A model generated the notes under the pieces. The model was not told where the DNA came from and ran no database searches. It saw only the letters and a list, made by a program, of their open reading frames with translations. A stretch of DNA of 38,258 nucleotides from an uncultured Pirellulaceae bacterium. Lineage in GTDB: Bacteria > Planctomycetota > Planctomycetia > Pirellulales > Pirellulaceae. The DNA lies in NCBI GenBank assembly GCA_937928215.1, contig CALFWL010000070.1, forward strand, positions 1-38,258. The letters run 5' to 3'. The position numbers and the translations under genes were made by a program. The first letter of the stretch is position 1. Each line of letters begins with the position of its first letter. Positions 1 to 6,969 of this stretch are shown piece after piece.

Positions 1-32
1 AAAAGAAAATTCTGATATTTTTCTCCCAACGG

Positions 33-46
33 GCGGCATTTGCCGC
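33..46. other. Short inverted repeat upstream of parB
   Basis: GCGGCA (33-38) and TGCCGC (41-46) form a perfect 6-bp inverted repeat with a 2-nt loop, followed by GTTTAC. It could be an operator for the parB operon or the weak end of an upstream transcript. It does not match the canonical parS palindrome. Only the symmetry is seen; the role is unknown. Confidence 0.3.
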
Positions 47-75
47 GTTTACAGGCCCTAAGCCAATGAGGAGAA

Positions 76-858
76 ATGATGGAATCCGTAATTCAGTCCG
101 TGCCATTGGCACAGATCGTTCCCAATCCCTGTCTTCGGACACGGAGCGAAACTGAAGTCGAAACGATGGCCAACAGCCTCGGGGAAATCGGTCAGATTTC
201 CCCGATCGGAGTCATCCGTTCGAAGAATGGCTATGAGATTGTTCATGGCAACACACGGTACTTCGCCGCCGAGAAGCTTGGTTGGGAAGCAATCGAGGCT
301 CGCATCTACGCACCAGAGACAAGCGCCGCTGAGTGCATGCAACTGGCTGTCTGCGAGAACACTGTTCGAGAACAAATGAATTTTGTCGAGATGGCTGATG
401 CGTTGCACGAGTACGCGAAGCTTTGCAGTCTGACGCTTGCTCAGGCAGGCTTGAAACTCAACTTCAAGCAGTCCCAAATATCGAAGTGCCTCAAGACGGA
501 CGAGCGGTTGTCGCCCCGCAACAAGAAGCTGCTTCTGGACGCGGGCATCGGCGGTTCTCTCGCCTACTTGATTTCACAAGAACAGAAGCTCCAGGATCAA
601 CTTGTTGATGCCGTGATTGCTGAGAACTGGTCGCGGAAACAGTTAGAGCAGCACTTCCGCAATAAGCGGCAGGGCAAAGTCAAGTTCGAGTTTCGTCATC
701 TGGGCGCCAAGTTGGTGCTTGAGGTGCAGCGAAACACATCGTTTGAAAACGTTCTTGCACTGCTCAAGCAGTTCGCAGGCACCCTAAAGCGAAACAGCGG
801 CTTCGATCTCACTACAGCGGCCCGCCGCATTAAGGAGCAAGCCAATGTTCTTTCTTAA
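76..858 (+). CDS. ParB/RepB/Spo0J-type DNA-binding protein
   Basis: A 260-aa ParB-like protein. The N-terminal ParB/sulfiredoxin-like domain carries GNTRYFAAEKLGW (about residues 58-70), equivalent to the family's GxRR box, and CENTVREQMNFVEMA (about 93-107), equivalent to the ENxxREdLnpiE box. A predicted helix-turn-helix follows at about 115-150. Two consecutive ATGs (76 and 79) follow a GAGGAG at 68-73; the second has the better spacing. The 3' end overlaps the next gene by 14 nt, so the two are probably translationally coupled. No ParA is seen. The protein may partition an excised form of the element or act as a regulator; the family call is firm and the role is inferred. Confidence 0.85.
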   Translation: MMESVIQSVPLAQIVPNPCLRTRSETEVETMANSLGEIGQISPIGVIRSKNGYEIVHGNTRYFAAEKLGWEAIEARIYAPETSAAECMQLAVCENTVREQMNFVEMADALHEYAKLCSLTLAQAGLKLNFKQSQISKCLKTDERLSPRNKKLLLDAGIGGSLAYLISQEQKLQDQLVDAVIAENWSRKQLEQHFRNKRQGKVKFEFRHLGAKLVLEVQRNTSFENVLALLKQFAGTLKRNSGFDLTTAARRIKEQANVLS

Positions 859-2197
859 AACACGTACTTCAAAAGCGGAGCAGCTGCTGAGCTTGCGACA
901 AGCATCACTTGGATGCGTATTCACTGGGCGAATTGGCAGTGGGAAATCGACCGGATTGAGGCAAGTTCTCAAATTTTTGGAAGAGCAAGGCGCCTATTTG
1001 TGTATTTGCTGCATCAAGCCAGATGAAGCTGATGTTATGGGCGAGCTGTTTCCTGATGCCGTCAAGTTCACACCGTCTTCACACAAGTTCAACCTGTTGG
1101 ACTACGAGATGAGCAGGGAGGGCGGCAGCTCCAGCAATCTGGCGGCCTTCCACGACGATCTTTCCGAAGTTTTGACTCGTGCTGATAGTCAAAAGCAAGA
1201 GGCGTTCTGGAAAGGAGGTGCTCACGACACGCTAACTCATGCTTTCGAGCTTGCTCACCATGTAAGAAAGCTGCAAGGTAAACAGGCGACGTATTCTGAA
1301 GTCTATGACATCATTATGACTTCCCCTCAATCGTTGGTTGCAGCGGCTTCTCCTGAATTCCGAAAGTCACCATGCGGAATCTTCATTGAGGCACTCGGCA
1401 GACACGACCCCGCATTAGCGGAGAAGTACTGCGATTGGTTCATGAAACGCATGCCCTCTATCGGCGACAAGGCGAGGGGGGCCTTCGTGACCCAATCGCT
1501 GAATTCCATCAAGCCGTTCGTTCATGGGCCAATCGCTGAAACCGTTAATGGTCAGTCGACGATTACGCCCGAAACGATGATGGGGCAGCACACCATTCTT
1601 GCGTTTGACACGCTTACCTACGGTGTCAGCGGGCTGGCATTCAACCTGATGGTCAGCTGGCTCTGCATGGAGTGTGTTTTGCGACGCAAAGGTGACTTTC
1701 CCTACTTTGCCTTGGTCCGGGACGAGTACCACCAACTTGCCCATGCGGAGCGCGATGTTCGCACTCAGGCGGTTGGGCGTTCGCAAAAGTTCATCGGGAT
1801 CAATGCGTTTCAGTCTCTACCTGTTTTAGAGGCAGCTCTGGGGGGCGGATTGGAGGCTCAAACGCAGTCCAAAGCTCTCTACGGATTGCACGTTAACAAG
1901 TTCATGATGTCGCAGAACTGCCATGTAACGAACGATTTTAACTCAATGGTCATTGGACAAGAGAAAAGGATGTTTTTTTCAGGGTCGCAGAATCAAAGCC
2001 AAGAACTGCCTTGGTATGACGTGCTGGGAGTCGGTGCCGCACCGAACTTCGGCTATTCGCAGCAGTGGCACTACCGAGTGCCGCCGACTGCTTTCATGGG
2101 TCTTAGAGCGGGAGGACCAGACAACGACTGGACGTGTGACGCCATCTACCACTGTGGATTGGATGGCTATGAAACTGTTTCTTTTAAGCAAAGGTAA
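845..2197 (+). CDS. VirD4/TraD-like (HerA-FtsK superfamily) ATPase
   Basis: A 450-aa P-loop ATPase. The Walker A motif GRIGSGKST is at residues 28-36, very close to the N terminus. The Walker B region FALVRDEYHQLA (DE at 293-294) is followed by a GRSQKFIGINAFQSLP segment (311-324), which matches the arginine-containing and glutamine (sensor) region of conjugative coupling proteins. There is no N-terminal membrane anchor, unlike classical VirD4, so docking at the membrane may rely on the small membrane proteins encoded just downstream. A DNA-pumping or coupling role in transfer of the element is inferred; another HerA-type function is possible. Confidence 0.75.
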   Translation: MFFLKTRTSKAEQLLSLRQASLGCVFTGRIGSGKSTGLRQVLKFLEEQGAYLCICCIKPDEADVMGELFPDAVKFTPSSHKFNLLDYEMSREGGSSSNLAAFHDDLSEVLTRADSQKQEAFWKGGAHDTLTHAFELAHHVRKLQGKQATYSEVYDIIMTSPQSLVAAASPEFRKSPCGIFIEALGRHDPALAEKYCDWFMKRMPSIGDKARGAFVTQSLNSIKPFVHGPIAETVNGQSTITPETMMGQHTILAFDTLTYGVSGLAFNLMVSWLCMECVLRRKGDFPYFALVRDEYHQLAHAERDVRTQAVGRSQKFIGINAFQSLPVLEAALGGGLEAQTQSKALYGLHVNKFMMSQNCHVTNDFNSMVIGQEKRMFFSGSQNQSQELPWYDVLGVGAAPNFGYSQQWHYRVPPTAFMGLRAGGPDNDWTCDAIYHCGLDGYETVSFKQR

Positions 2198-2202
2198 TCG
2201 AA

Positions 2203-2793
2203 ATGACTACTCTAAACTCGCCGCCGGACGAATTCCGGCAAATGGACGGCACGCAACTATTTCAATCGGTTGCGGGGCTGCTGCTGATGGCAAATGAGTT
2301 CATTGGCGTTTTCTGGGCACTGCTGGTCAAGCGGCCTGGCACTGCCGGGACGCGGGCTTATTGGCGTGAAGCGGCTGGTGGCTTCTTCTTGCTTCTCGCG
2401 CTTTCGCAAAACCATTGGTTCCCGGATCAGTATGCCTTTCGGGTCTCAATTGCCCTGCTATCGATCAACTTCTGGTGGCACATCGTGGCAACGACGCTAA
2501 AGAAGGATCACGTGCATACTCAGTGCATCGGTGCATCTCGGTTCCTTGGAAGTGGCTACACGCCTCTCTATCTTGAAATCTTCACCGGGATTTTCGTTGC
2601 TGTCGGCTTCATCTTCGCTGGCATGGAACCCTACGGTCTTTTCATTCTTGCGTCAGCAGTCTGCTGCAGTCTCAAGGAAGGACTGATCGAGGAGCGTGAT
2701 CGTCAGCGCTCGGTAAAGATGGCGGATGCGATGGCTGAGCAAGCCTACATGATGCACAACTTCGAGCAATGGAAGCGAGGACAACATGGGTAA
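2203..2793 (+). CDS. Multi-pass membrane protein of the element
   Basis: A 196-aa protein of no recognised family. Four or five hydrophobic segments are visible (about residues 20-43, 58-72, 82-100, 121-141 and 144-158), followed by a charged C-terminal tail. It begins 5 nt after the ATPase gene and overlaps the next start by 8 nt, so it is in the same operon. Given that the ATPase lacks a membrane anchor, a membrane partner role is possible but unproven. Confidence 0.7.
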   Translation: MTTLNSPPDEFRQMDGTQLFQSVAGLLLMANEFIGVFWALLVKRPGTAGTRAYWREAAGGFFLLLALSQNHWFPDQYAFRVSIALLSINFWWHIVATTLKKDHVHTQCIGASRFLGSGYTPLYLEIFTGIFVAVGFIFAGMEPYGLFILASAVCCSLKEGLIEERDRQRSVKMADAMAEQAYMMHNFEQWKRGQHG

Positions 2794-3001
2794 GTCTTAC
2801 GACGACCTGAAGAACATGTTCGACAAAGGTCGCTATGAAATGGCTCAAGGACTGAGGGCCACTCAGGAAGCTGGATACCTGGCCCCCGAGTATCAGAGTC
2901 ACAGCATGGACGAGAAACAAACGTCTTACCTAGAACAGGTGCAAGACGGAATGGAAATTTCCCAACCCCAGCCCGAACGCCAACAGGAGGTGCAGCCATG
3001 A
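2786..3001 (+). CDS. Small hydrophilic protein, unknown
   Basis: A 71-aa charged protein rich in Gln and Glu, ending in a Pro/Gln tail; no domain recognised. Its ATG lies inside the 3' end of the membrane-protein gene (8-nt overlap), and its TGA overlaps the next ATG in an ATGA arrangement at 2998-3001. Real coding is supported mainly by this chain of tight overlaps. Confidence 0.6.
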   Translation: MGKSYDDLKNMFDKGRYEMAQGLRATQEAGYLAPEYQSHSMDEKQTSYLEQVQDGMEISQPQPERQQEVQP

Positions 3002-3171
3002 ACGAAAACATTTTGATGTTGAAGATCATGATGGGGTTTTCCGTTCCCTACATGCTGTACGCCGCTTATATCGCAGTTCGTGTTTTTCGCCAGAAGAACG
3101 CTGTGGAGCGACAGCTTCAAGCGTGGCGGAAACGGCGTGAGCAATTACTCGCAGAAAGGGGGCAAGCATGA
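2998..3171 (+). CDS. Small single-pass membrane protein (57 aa), unknown
   Basis: This short gene begins at the ATGA overlap with the gene before it and ends at TGA 3169-3171, which overlaps the next ATG at 3168. An AGGAGG lies at 2986-2991, well placed for the start. The product has one hydrophobic segment at about residues 5-28 and a basic, helical C-terminal tail with several Arg and Gln. The overlap pattern and ribosome binding site make it a credible gene. No family is recognised. Confidence 0.65.
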   Translation: MNENILMLKIMMGFSVPYMLYAAYIAVRVFRQKNAVERQLQAWRKRREQLLAERGQA

Positions 3172-3413
3172 TTCTCTTGTTTCGACTCCTTTGGCGATGG
3201 TCGTCGCTAGTCTGCTTTATAAGCATTCCGCCGTTGCTGTTCTGGGCGCACGTGCAAGAAGCAATGCCCGTTGGCTACGGAACGCTGTTGCTGTTCGGGT
3301 TCTGGTGTTTCATACCGTTTGGAACGGTCTGTGAACTCGCGCAGAAACGAGACCTAGCACGTCATCGAATTTTCAATATTCAGCTCGAACTAAGGAGGCT
3401 TAATCATGACTGA
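3168..3413 (+). CDS. Small two-pass membrane protein (81 aa), unknown
   Basis: Two hydrophobic segments (about residues 2-27 and 36-56) are followed by a charged, probably cytoplasmic tail. It overlaps the genes on both sides (4 nt and 8 nt). Similar size and position in the operon suggest a membrane assembly with its neighbours; no homology is recognised. Confidence 0.6.
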   Translation: MILLFRLLWRWSSLVCFISIPPLLFWAHVQEAMPVGYGTLLLFGFWCFIPFGTVCELAQKRDLARHRIFNIQLELRRLNHD

Positions 3414-3690
3414 ACGAGAGTTTGCACATGAATCACGGAAGGCCAAGTGGCATCCCAATCGGATTCGAGCTTGGATCTACTGTAAAAATCGGTATGGAAC
3501 GTCGTTTCCTGATGACTCTTGGTCACTCGACCAAGTTCTTGAAGTTTCCAACCAAACGTTGGAAATCTACCAGAACGCCCATCGAAGCTCCACGAAAAGT
3601 CAGATCTTGCACGGAGTCACCGAGGGTCTCACCGAAGCTGCGGTGCACATTGGGTTTCCTGCGATCAAGTCGTTTCTTGGTCGTCGTTAG
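3406..3690 (+). CDS. Hypothetical protein (94 aa)
   Basis: A soluble, basic protein with no recognised domain. An AGGAGG at 3391-3396 precedes the ATG by 9 nt, the best ribosome binding site in the operon. It overlaps the preceding gene by 8 nt and is followed within 20 nt by a leader-peptide frame. Function unknown. Confidence 0.6.
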   Translation: MTEREFAHESRKAKWHPNRIRAWIYCKNRYGTSFPDDSWSLDQVLEVSNQTLEIYQNAHRSSTKSQILHGVTEGLTEAAVHIGFPAIKSFLGRR

Positions 3691-3710
3691 TTTTTTTCTA
3701 GGAGATACTT

Positions 3711-3773
3711 ATGTTCCTTCGAATTCTGATTGCTTTTATCGTCGCATTGGTCAGTCAATCATCTCGCCGATGA
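3711..3773 (+). CDS. 20-aa hydrophobic leader peptide coupled to the HTH gene
   Basis: The ATG at 3711 is preceded by AGGAG (3700-3704) with 6-nt spacing, a strong start signal. The frame encodes MFLRILIAFIVALVSQSSRR and stops at TGA 3771-3773, overlapping the ATG at 3770 of the HTH gene in an ATGATGA arrangement. The HTH gene has no ribosome binding site of its own just upstream, so this peptide could deliver ribosomes to it. It could instead be the remnant of a small membrane protein. The coding signal is clear for so short a frame, but expression is inferred. Confidence 0.5.
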   Translation: MFLRILIAFIVALVSQSSRR

Positions 3774-4000
3774 TGACGGTCAAAGAAGCCGCAACTCGGC
3801 TTAGTGTTTCCTGTCGTTTTATCTACCGCTTATGCTCAAAAGGATTGCTCGAACATTTCAAACTCGGCAATCGAATCCGCATCACGCAAGAGGCGATCGA
3901 ACGATATTTGGAGACAAAAATAAAAAGGACGCGACAACAAACTGTTGCAACGTCCCCCACGAAATCACCAACGCTGTCCGTACTAAAGAGGCGTCGGTGA
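3770..4000 (+). CDS. Excisionase-family / MerR-type HTH DNA-binding protein
   Basis: A 76-aa protein starting MMTVKEAATRLSVSCRFIYR and continuing with KLGNRIRITQEAIERYL. This is the HTH_17/excisionase pattern: a helix-turn-helix, then a basic wing that reads the target, then a helix. A basic tail follows. The frame is open upstream to 3422, but homology starts at 3770. Position next to a convergent integrase supports a recombination-directionality factor. It may also repress or activate the element's genes. Confidence 0.75.
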   Translation: MMTVKEAATRLSVSCRFIYRLCSKGLLEHFKLGNRIRITQEAIERYLETKIKRTRQQTVATSPTKSPTLSVLKRRR

Positions 4001-4005
4001 TCGAG

Positions 4006-4032
4006 AGGCCTCGGCAATTGCCGAGGCCTTTT
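4006..4032. terminator. Bidirectional intrinsic terminator between xis-like and int genes
   Basis: AGGCCTCGGCAA (4006-4017) and TTGCCGAGGCCT (4018-4029) form a perfect 12-bp inverted repeat followed by TTTT on the plus strand. It lies 6 nt after the HTH stop codon and 12 nt before the integrase stop codon, so it can end transcription from both convergent genes. The minus-strand T-run is weaker. Confidence 0.75.
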
Positions 4033-4040
4033 GTATTAAT

Positions 4041-5033
4041 TCAAGATACCTTGCGAAGCTGGCTCAGCAAATAGTCGTTCTTTTCGCCAATGTGCTGATA
4101 GATCTTCGCCAGCATGGATGCATCTTTATGGCCCAGCAGCTTCGCGACCGTGATATGGTCGAGCCCGGCTTCCAGCCAGCGAGTGGCAGTCAAATGACGG
4201 ACCGAGTAGGCGCAGTAGTGCTTGCCCGTCTTCACTCCAATACGCCGCATTCGGCAATTGATTGCGTATGCGGTCCAAGGATTACCGAGGCTGTTGGTAA
4301 AGGCATATCCTGATCGACCTGAAATCAGACGTTTTGCCTGCTGATTCAAGTAAATCACTCGCCTCGTCTTTTTCCCTTTTGACTCAACGACTTCAAAAAC
4401 CACCTTGTCGTTGTGGACGTGCCGATGTTCGAGCATCCGGGCTTCTTGGGGCCTACACCCGGTTTCATACAAAAACGAAAGGTACGATCGAAAGGGTTCG
4501 GTTGCGTAGTTCAGCATTTGCCTGAACTCGGCTGGGGAAGGATATTCTTCCCGCCGAACCGCACTGGGCTTTTCCAGATACTTGATCGGCGACTTTTCAA
4601 TGTAGCCCTGCTTTTCGGCCCAATTGAAAGCTCGCTGGACGGCTCGCATTGCTCCACGAATCGTCGAGTTGTTCCAAGCGGGGCCGTGTGACGCAATCCA
4701 CTCGTTGACGTGCAGTGGTTTCAGGCGATCAACGGTGAGGTTCTGGTTTTGTAGCGAGTCCAGGAAGCCCTGCAAGAAATCGCTGTACCAGGAGAACGTT
4801 GTGGCCGCCCGATTATCTCGGCACCAGACCAGATACTTGTCCATGATCTCCGCGACGGTGATGGACTGCTTAAAAGGCTCAGAATCATTCGGTTGCTCAA
4901 CCTCTGCCATCAACAGGTGAAATTGTTTCTTCGCCGTTTCCTTGTTGTCACCGAGGTTGTGTCGCCGACCGTTAATCGTGACAAACCAAGCACTTCGATC
5001 TTTCCTGAACCACATTTTTGAGGGCCGCGCCAT
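4041..5033 (-). CDS. Tyrosine recombinase / integrase
   Basis: A 330-aa phage-type integrase. It has an N-terminal arm-binding-like region, a SAM-like core-binding domain (about residues 55-150) and a C-terminal catalytic domain. Catalytic candidates are R194 (in TGCRPQEAR), K219 (SKGKK), R279 in YSVRHLTATR where Tyr276 takes the place of the usual His, H302 (LLGHKD) and the nucleophile Y312 (IYQH). It is convergent with the excisionase-like gene, and its start lies about 100 nt from the tRNA fragment, the normal place for an integrase beside its attachment site. Confidence 0.93.
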   Translation of the reverse strand: MARPSKMWFRKDRSAWFVTINGRRHNLGDNKETAKKQFHLLMAEVEQPNDSEPFKQSITVAEIMDKYLVWCRDNRAATTFSWYSDFLQGFLDSLQNQNLTVDRLKPLHVNEWIASHGPAWNNSTIRGAMRAVQRAFNWAEKQGYIEKSPIKYLEKPSAVRREEYPSPAEFRQMLNYATEPFRSYLSFLYETGCRPQEARMLEHRHVHNDKVVFEVVESKGKKTRRVIYLNQQAKRLISGRSGYAFTNSLGNPWTAYAINCRMRRIGVKTGKHYCAYSVRHLTATRWLEAGLDHITVAKLLGHKDASMLAKIYQHIGEKNDYLLSQLRKVS

Positions 5034-5136
5034 AATTTTTCTCCAAAACAGTTTCGTACCGGGTTTCGTACCACGGCTTCCGAAATGTTACGGAGACGCT
5101 TGAAAAAGCGTAGTTTTTTCACCGGCATTCACCTGC

Positions 5137-5683
<547 letters not shown>

Positions 5684-6937
5684 ATGATGAAACATTTTTT
5701 CACGCTGACCGTTTTCTTGATCGCGTCCAGCAGTCTCCCTTGCTCCGCACAGGATACCGGCTTTCCATTTGTCTTGCCAACCGAAAAACCCAATCGTCCC
5801 ATGAGTGCGGCGATGGAGCGAAACTACTCCGCGTATCTGGCGCCTCGCCCAGAAAACAACGAACTGTACTCGCAGTTCAAGTACACTCGGTTGAAAGGAT
5901 TTGACTACAACCATCACGACGGAACGATTTCTCGCCGCGATCCTTCCAAAGTGATTTTCGCCAATGGCAAGTACTATGTTTGGTACACCCACCGTGAAAC
6001 TCCGACTCCCCCCAAAGGCGCTGCTGCTTCCACCGACACCGTTCCATCTAGCGATTGGGATCTAAGCGATATCTGGTACGCGACCAGCGAGGATGGATTC
6101 ACATGGGAAGAGCAGGGCGTCGCAGTGCCTCGGCCTCCCAAACCGAACGTAGGATGGCGTTCCGTTTCGACCACCGACATCCTTGTTTGGAAAGGCAAGT
6201 ATTATCTTTACTACCAAGGATTCATGGAAGCGAGCGGCAAGCGGGGCGACGATTGCCCCGTCGCGGTATCGTATGCAGACTCGCCCGACGGGCCGTGGAC
6301 GCCGCACGAAAAAGTTGTCATTCCAAACGGGGGCGAAGGCGAGTGGGATCAGTACTCGATTCACGACCCGTATCCTTTGGTCTACCAAGGGAAGATTTTT
6401 CTGTACTACAAATCCGATTTCGATGGCGATCCAAGATTGGTGCGAATGCAGGGCTTGGCGATAGCGGACAACCCACTGGGGCCATTCGAAAAGAGTCCGT
6501 TGAATCCTGTGATTAACTCGGGTCACGAAACAACCTTGTTCCCGTTCAAAACAGGGATCGCCGCATTGGTCATCCGAGATGGCAACGAACACTCGACCGT
6601 TCAATACGCACAAGACGGAGTCAACTTCGAAATCGCCTCGATCACGGGTCTGATGCCCAACGCCGGCGGGCCTTTCGTTCCTGACGCATTTACCGACACG
6701 AAAGATGGTCGAGGAATCACTTGGGGAATCTCGCACTTCACCAACGCGACCGGAAATTGGAAAAAGAATCACTCCATCCTGGCTCGTTTTGATTGCGACC
6801 TGAGCCTTGATCTTCACGACCCGCAAATGAAACGCACGGGATACTACTTCAGACCGGATATCTACTTCAGTCAGCACCTGAGCAAAGATCAGCGTCAAAG
6901 AATTACCAACGATACCAGAATGCTTCGCGCCAAATAG
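5684..6937 (+). CDS. GH117 glycoside hydrolase, alpha-1,3-(3,6-anhydro)-L-galactosidase type
   Basis: The predicted secreted enzyme would remove 3,6-anhydro-L-galactose from the non-reducing end of neoagaro-oligosaccharides. It has a signal peptide (about residues 1-22, ending CSAQ) and the GH117 N-terminal SxAxxR motif in SAAMERNY (41-48). A five-bladed propeller follows with FKYTRLKGFDY, TISRRDPSK (D86), SIHDPYP (D228) and GHETTLFP (E282). The three acids fit the catalytic set known for the family. Start chosen at 5684 (or 5687) because the signal peptide begins there; the frame is open from 5627. First gene of the cluster. Substrate among agar, porphyran and related galactans is inferred. 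Confidence 0.85.
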   Translation: MMKHFFTLTVFLIASSSLPCSAQDTGFPFVLPTEKPNRPMSAAMERNYSAYLAPRPENNELYSQFKYTRLKGFDYNHHDGTISRRDPSKVIFANGKYYVWYTHRETPTPPKGAAASTDTVPSSDWDLSDIWYATSEDGFTWEEQGVAVPRPPKPNVGWRSVSTTDILVWKGKYYLYYQGFMEASGKRGDDCPVAVSYADSPDGPWTPHEKVVIPNGGEGEWDQYSIHDPYPLVYQGKIFLYYKSDFDGDPRLVRMQGLAIADNPLGPFEKSPLNPVINSGHETTLFPFKTGIAALVIRDGNEHSTVQYAQDGVNFEIASITGLMPNAGGPFVPDAFTDTKDGRGITWGISHFTNATGNWKKNHSILARFDCDLSLDLHDPQMKRTGYYFRPDIYFSQHLSKDQRQRITNDTRMLRAK

Positions 6938-6969
6938 CGTTCCATCCAGTCGCGACAGAAGCAACCGAA

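Noticed and set aside
3422-3769. Upstream extension of the HTH frame to 3422
   Set aside because: It overlaps the 94-aa gene with a better start signal, and HTH homology begins only at 3770.
6062-6964. Long minus-strand open frame opposite GH117 (300 aa)
   Set aside because: Antisense to a gene with complete catalytic motifs; its translation has no domain features.
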